Assembly: GCF_003259225.1 (NCBI RefSeq)
Contig: NZ_QHJF01000002.1
Span: 1-64,000, forward strand
From: Marinomonas arctica
GTDB taxonomy: Bacteria; Pseudomonadota; Gammaproteobacteria; Pseudomonadales; Marinomonadaceae
DNA length: 64,000 nt
Direction: 5' to 3'
Under the pieces are notes generated by a model, which was given only the letters and a program-made list of their open reading frames with translations, ran no database searches and was not told the DNA's origin. The translations under genes were made by a program, and so were the position numbers. Positions 60,953 to 64,000 of this stretch are shown in pieces (positions within the stretch are counted from its first letter, which is position 1; each line of letters begins with the position of its first letter).

Positions 60953-61432
60953 ATGATCCCCATTGCCCCTATATTTGTCAGAAGCAAAGAGTTACTAGAG
61001 AAAATATCTTTGCTTTTAGATGAAGAAAGATTGGCTTACAGTAAAATTGACAGCGACGCTATTATTAGTTTGTCTGAGCAAAAACAAGAACTCCTCAATG
61101 AAATGAATCAGCTCAATGAGAAAAGGGTTAATATTCTCATTAAATTTGACATTGTTGACCGAAAAAAACCTACTGAAGAAGCGTTTAAACATTGGCTTAG
61201 CTTGCAAGATAGCTCTATGGACAACGTCCGCTTGCTAATGCAAGAGTGTGAAGCACTGTTAAGACAGTGTAAAACCAAAAATAACACCAATGCACGCATT
61301 TTAAATACCCTGCAGAAACGCAATAAACACCTCTTCGAACTTCTTCAAGGCCATAGCAGTAAAAATAAGGTCTATACAGCCAGAGGATCCACCCGCCCAA
61401 TTAGCAGCAAACACACATTAGGTAGGGCTTAA
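60953..61432 (+). CDS. flgN: FlgN-family export chaperone
   Basis: 159 residues, mostly helical and charged (LLEKISLLLDEERLAYSKID, ALLRQCKTKNNTNARILNTL). FlgN binds FlgK and FlgL before export. Length, helical content, the N-terminal pattern and the place right after flgM support this. Confidence 0.88.
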   Translation: MIPIAPIFVRSKELLEKISLLLDEERLAYSKIDSDAIISLSEQKQELLNEMNQLNEKRVNILIKFDIVDRKKPTEEAFKHWLSLQDSSMDNVRLLMQECEALLRQCKTKNNTNARILNTLQKRNKHLFELLQGHSSKNKVYTARGSTRPISSKHTLGRA

Positions 61433-61513
61433 AAAGCCATACGAATCAACACTATAATGAGTGCGTGTTTGTGTTTCTGGCAAAAATAGGGTATAAAACC
61501 TCCTTCAAAATAC

Positions 61514-61589
61514 GTCCTCATAGGTAAACGGGATATACCGGCCGCCTCCTAAGCAGCTATTCCAGGTTCGAGTCCTGGTGAGGACACCA
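61514..61589 (+). tRNA. tRNA-Arg (anticodon CCT)
   Basis: A 76-nt cloverleaf with encoded CCA (61587-61589). Acceptor GTCCTCA / TGAGGAC, D stem GGTA / TACC, T arm CCAGG-TTCGAGT-CCTGG. The anticodon loop CTCCTAA gives CCT (Arg, codon AGG). The third pair of the anticodon stem (61543 C with 61555 A) is a mismatch. Followed by a strong terminator. Confidence 0.95.
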
Positions 61590-61616
61590 CTTTTCTGTAT
61601 ACATCAAGAAAAGCCA

Positions 61617-61654
61617 GACACAAAAAAAGCGCTTGTAAGCGCTTTTTTTGTGTC
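61617..61654. terminator. Bidirectional terminator between tRNA-Arg and the OsmC gene
   Basis: A perfect 18-bp stem GACACAAAAAAAGCGCTT / AAGCGCTTTTTTTGTGTC. The A and T runs let it stop transcription from both sides. Confidence 0.95.
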
Positions 61655-61666
61655 TAGAACAAGTGC

Positions 61667-62074
61667 TTATTCTACATCAATCACTTCAAAGCTATGAACG
61701 ATTTTCACCCCACCTCTCTCAAGCATAAGAGAAGCAGAACAATACTCTTCTGCGGACAGTTTAACCGCACGGGCAACCACACTTTCTTTCAAGTTACGCC
61801 CCGTCACAACAAAATGCACTCGAATTTCAGTAAACACGGCCGGCACAGTATCAGCACGATCCGCATCAATCTGCGCAACGCAGGAAACGACATCCTGACG
61901 TGACTTCTTTAAAATCCCCACAACATCGTAGGAAGTACAACCACCAAGACCCGCCAACAGTAGCTCCATTGGTCTTGGACCAGCTACTTGATTACCGTCA
62001 ATTTCCACCTTAAAGCCTGAGCCTGTTTCAGCGGTAAAATGCACATCCTCTTGCCAACTCACATTCGCTTTCAT
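61667..62074 (-). CDS. OsmC/YhfA-family protein
   Basis: 135 residues. OsmC-fold proteins reduce organic peroxides through a Cys pair. ELLLAGLGGCTSYDVVGIL and a second cysteine in LSAEEYCSASLMLERG match the YhfA branch. GPRPMELL is the usual dimer-site loop. Next to trpC, 43 bases away, same strand; the pairing may be only positional. Confidence 0.92.
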   Translation of the reverse strand: MKANVSWQEDVHFTAETGSGFKVEIDGNQVAGPRPMELLLAGLGGCTSYDVVGILKKSRQDVVSCVAQIDADRADTVPAVFTEIRVHFVVTGRNLKESVVARAVKLSAEEYCSASLMLERGGVKIVHSFEVIDVE

Positions 62075-62117
62075 ATTTTAACCTTATATTGTTCAGCCAT
62101 GACTAAAACTGTCGCCA

Positions 62118-62933
62118 CTACGATTGAAACAGCTCAGCTAATTTTTTACCTGGATCGTCAGCACGCATAAACGCTTCGCCGACCAAGAAGGCATGGATTC
62201 CTTTCTGACGCATTAACGCCACGTCATCACGGGTATGAATACCACTCTCAGTGACAATGAGTCGATCCGAAGGCACCTCTCCCATCAACTCAAACGTATG
62301 ATCTAAACTCAACTCAAAAGTGTGAAGGTCTCGGTTATTAATACCAAGCAACTCGGTATGAGTATATTCCAGCGCCAAATCCAACTCGGGACGGTTGTGC
62401 ACCTCAACCAAAACATCCATACCCAAATCGCGCGCCATTTGATCCAATTCACGCAACTTTTGGCCACTTAAACAGGCGGCAATCAGTAGCACGCAGTCTG
62501 CACCAATTGCCCTAGCTTCAAGGATCTGATATTCGTCAACAATGAAATCCTTACGGATAACAGGCAATTTACAGGCCGCTCGTGCTTGCACTAAAAATTC
62601 TTCATGACCTTTGAAAAAGTCACTGTCAGTCAACACAGACAAACAGGCCGCACCGCCTTTTTCATAGGACTTTGCTATATCCGCTGGAACAAAAGGGCTG
62701 CGTAAGATCCCTTTACTCGGAGAAGCCTGCTTAACCTCGGCAATAACGGCCGCCTTACCTATGGCAATCTGATGCTTTAACGCATGAGCAAAGCCACGAG
62801 GCGCATTATGAACATTGGCGACAGACGCCGCTACTTCTAAGTTGCCATAAGGCGTATGAGACTTTCGTTCGTTAATCTCTTCGTACTTACGAGCGACTAT
62901 TTTCTTTAAAATGGTCGGAGTTTCTATTTGCAT
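62118..62933 (-). CDS. trpC: Indole-3-glycerol phosphate synthase
   Basis: 271 residues. Tryptophan pathway step from CdRP to indole-3-glycerol phosphate. [36 protein letters not shown] (catalytic Lys), [17 protein letters not shown] and [15 protein letters not shown] are the motifs of the stand-alone TrpC. No fused TrpF. Nineteen bases after trpD. Confidence 0.97.
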   Translation of the reverse strand: MQIETPTILKKIVARKYEEINERKSHTPYGNLEVAASVANVHNAPRGFAHALKHQIAIGKAAVIAEVKQASPSKGILRSPFVPADIAKSYEKGGAACLSVLTDSDFFKGHEEFLVQARAACKLPVIRKDFIVDEYQILEARAIGADCVLLIAACLSGQKLRELDQMARDLGMDVLVEVHNRPELDLALEYTHTELLGINNRDLHTFELSLDHTFELMGEVPSDRLIVTESGIHTRDDVALMRQKGIHAFLVGEAFMRADDPGKKLAELFQS

Positions 62934-62952
62934 GGGTGACTGCTCCTCTCTA

Positions 62953-63993
62953 TCACAGTGAATCAGGGCTCATAAAACAACGAGTAAAACTGGCCAATTC
63001 AGACATTTTTACCTTCGCTGTACCACCACCAATCACATCTTCGGCAATGTTTATCCCCTCAGCCAAGGTATCCGCAATACCTGAAACATAAATCGCCGCG
63101 CCAGCATTTAAAGCAACAATGTCTCGAGCCGGATTAATTTTCCCTTTGCCGTCCAACGCCATTTTTACTAACGCAAGACTTTCCGTCGCATCGGCCGCTT
63201 GAATGGTATCAATAGACTGCAGAGGAATACCAAAGTCTTCAGGGGAAATTTTGTATTCTAAAATCTCTCCATTTTTCAACTCCGCAACATAGGTAGGTGC
63301 CGCAATACTAATTTCATCTAGGCCATCTTCTGAATGAACCACCATCACATGTTCACTGCCCAGCGCTTTTAAAACTTCTGCAATAGGACGTACCCATTTT
63401 TGATGAAATACACCCATCACTTGACGCTTGGCATTTGCTGGATTGGTTAAGGGACCCAGTAAATTAAAAATGGTACGAGTGGCCATTTCTTTACGAGGAC
63501 CAACCGCATATTTCATCGCTGAATGATGATTCGGCGCAAACATAAAACCTAAACCAATTTCCTCGACACATCGGCATACTTGCACCGCATCTAGGCCAAG
63601 GTAAATACCAGCCTGCTCCAATACATCCGCGCTACCTGATTTAGAAGACACGGAACGACCACCGTGCTTTGCCACCTTGCCACCGGCCGCCGCTACAACA
63701 AAAGCAGACGCGGTCGATACGTTAAATAAATTACCGCCGTCTCCTCCCGTACCACAGGTATCCACAACACCGTCAAGGTTTAACTCCACCTTACTGGACA
63801 ACTCTCGCATGACTTGTGCTGCCGCCGTAATTTCTTCGACCGACTCACCTTTCATTCTTAGGCCAATAAGAAAACCACCTATTTGTGCTGGTGTGGCTTT
63901 TCCCGTCATGATGTCATTCATTACTATGCGCATCTCAGCACCATTTAAATCTTGGCGCTCAACAACAGCAGCAATCGCCTTTTGAATATCCAC
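62953..63993 (-). CDS. trpD: Anthranilate phosphoribosyltransferase
   Basis: 346 residues from GTG 63993, with GAGG visible at the window edge; a start further upstream cannot be excluded. The glycine-rich [20 protein letters not shown] binds PRPP, followed by [19 protein letters not shown] and [20 protein letters not shown]. trpD-trpC is the usual core order. The upstream trpG is probably just outside the window. Confidence 0.96.
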   Translation of the reverse strand: MDIQKAIAAVVERQDLNGAEMRIVMNDIMTGKATPAQIGGFLIGLRMKGESVEEITAAAQVMRELSSKVELNLDGVVDTCGTGGDGGNLFNVSTASAFVVAAAGGKVAKHGGRSVSSKSGSADVLEQAGIYLGLDAVQVCRCVEEIGLGFMFAPNHHSAMKYAVGPRKEMATRTIFNLLGPLTNPANAKRQVMGVFHQKWVRPIAEVLKALGSEHVMVVHSEDGLDEISIAAPTYVAELKNGEILEYKISPEDFGIPLQSIDTIQAADATESLALVKMALDGKGKINPARDIVALNAGAAIYVSGIADTLAEGINIAEDVIGGGTAKVKMSELASFTRCFMSPDSL

Positions 63994-64000
63994 CAGCCTC

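Overview
The window looks like chromosomal DNA of a marine gammaproteobacterium, most likely Oceanospirillales and Marinomonas-like. This is inferred from the flgA/cheV-cheR/flgBCDEFGHIJKL layout, the FliA (sigma-28) and sigma-54 flagellar promoters, tandem flagellins with a pseudaminic acid glycosylation locus, and the overall gene families. No database search was possible.

Layout. (1) 1-4050: a probable type VI secretion effector of the VasX/BTH_I2691 kind with an N-terminal LysM domain, overlapping by ATGA a partial membrane protein that is probably its immunity partner. (2) 4386-19565: a defence block. A 94-repeat CRISPR array lies downstream of a compact type I-F2 (I-Fv) cas operon (cas1, a KilA-N gene, cas2-3, cas7fv, cas5fv, cas6f). 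Behind it are a WYL-domain regulator and a RhuM-family protein. The KilA-N gene sits between cas1 and cas2-3 with near-zero spacing and its own strong ribosome site. It is the most unusual part of the system. (3) 19689-30403: mostly housekeeping genes (methyltransferase, aromatic aminotransferase, YecA-like protein, parE, yqiA, a DUF1249 gene, acyltransferase, nudF, tag), interrupted at 23037-24903 by a two-gene ATPase/TOPRIM-like module that resembles split OLD/PARIS-type phage defence.

(4) 30598-37665: pseudaminic acid synthesis (pseB, pseC, pseF on +; pseG, pseI on -) and a Maf-type motility glycosyltransferase, which together should glycosylate flagellin. No pseH is visible. (5) 37655-61432: flagellar filament, cap, hook, rod and ring genes, two flagellins separated by a roughly 0.8-kb tandem repeat, a degenerate HD-GYP protein, cheR/cheV, and flgA, flgM, flgN. 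Consensus FliA promoters precede both flagellins, flgK and flgM, and a sigma-54 promoter precedes flgB. This implies the usual class II/III hierarchy. (6) 61514-63993: tRNA-Arg(CCT), an OsmC-family gene, trpC and trpD.

The clearest candidates for something new are the KilA-N gene built into a type I-F2 adaptation operon with a WYL regulator and an operator-like inverted repeat, the nested hairpin in the CRISPR leader, the ATPase/TOPRIM-like pair, the heptad-repeat domain of flagellin 2, and the repeat family between the flagellins.
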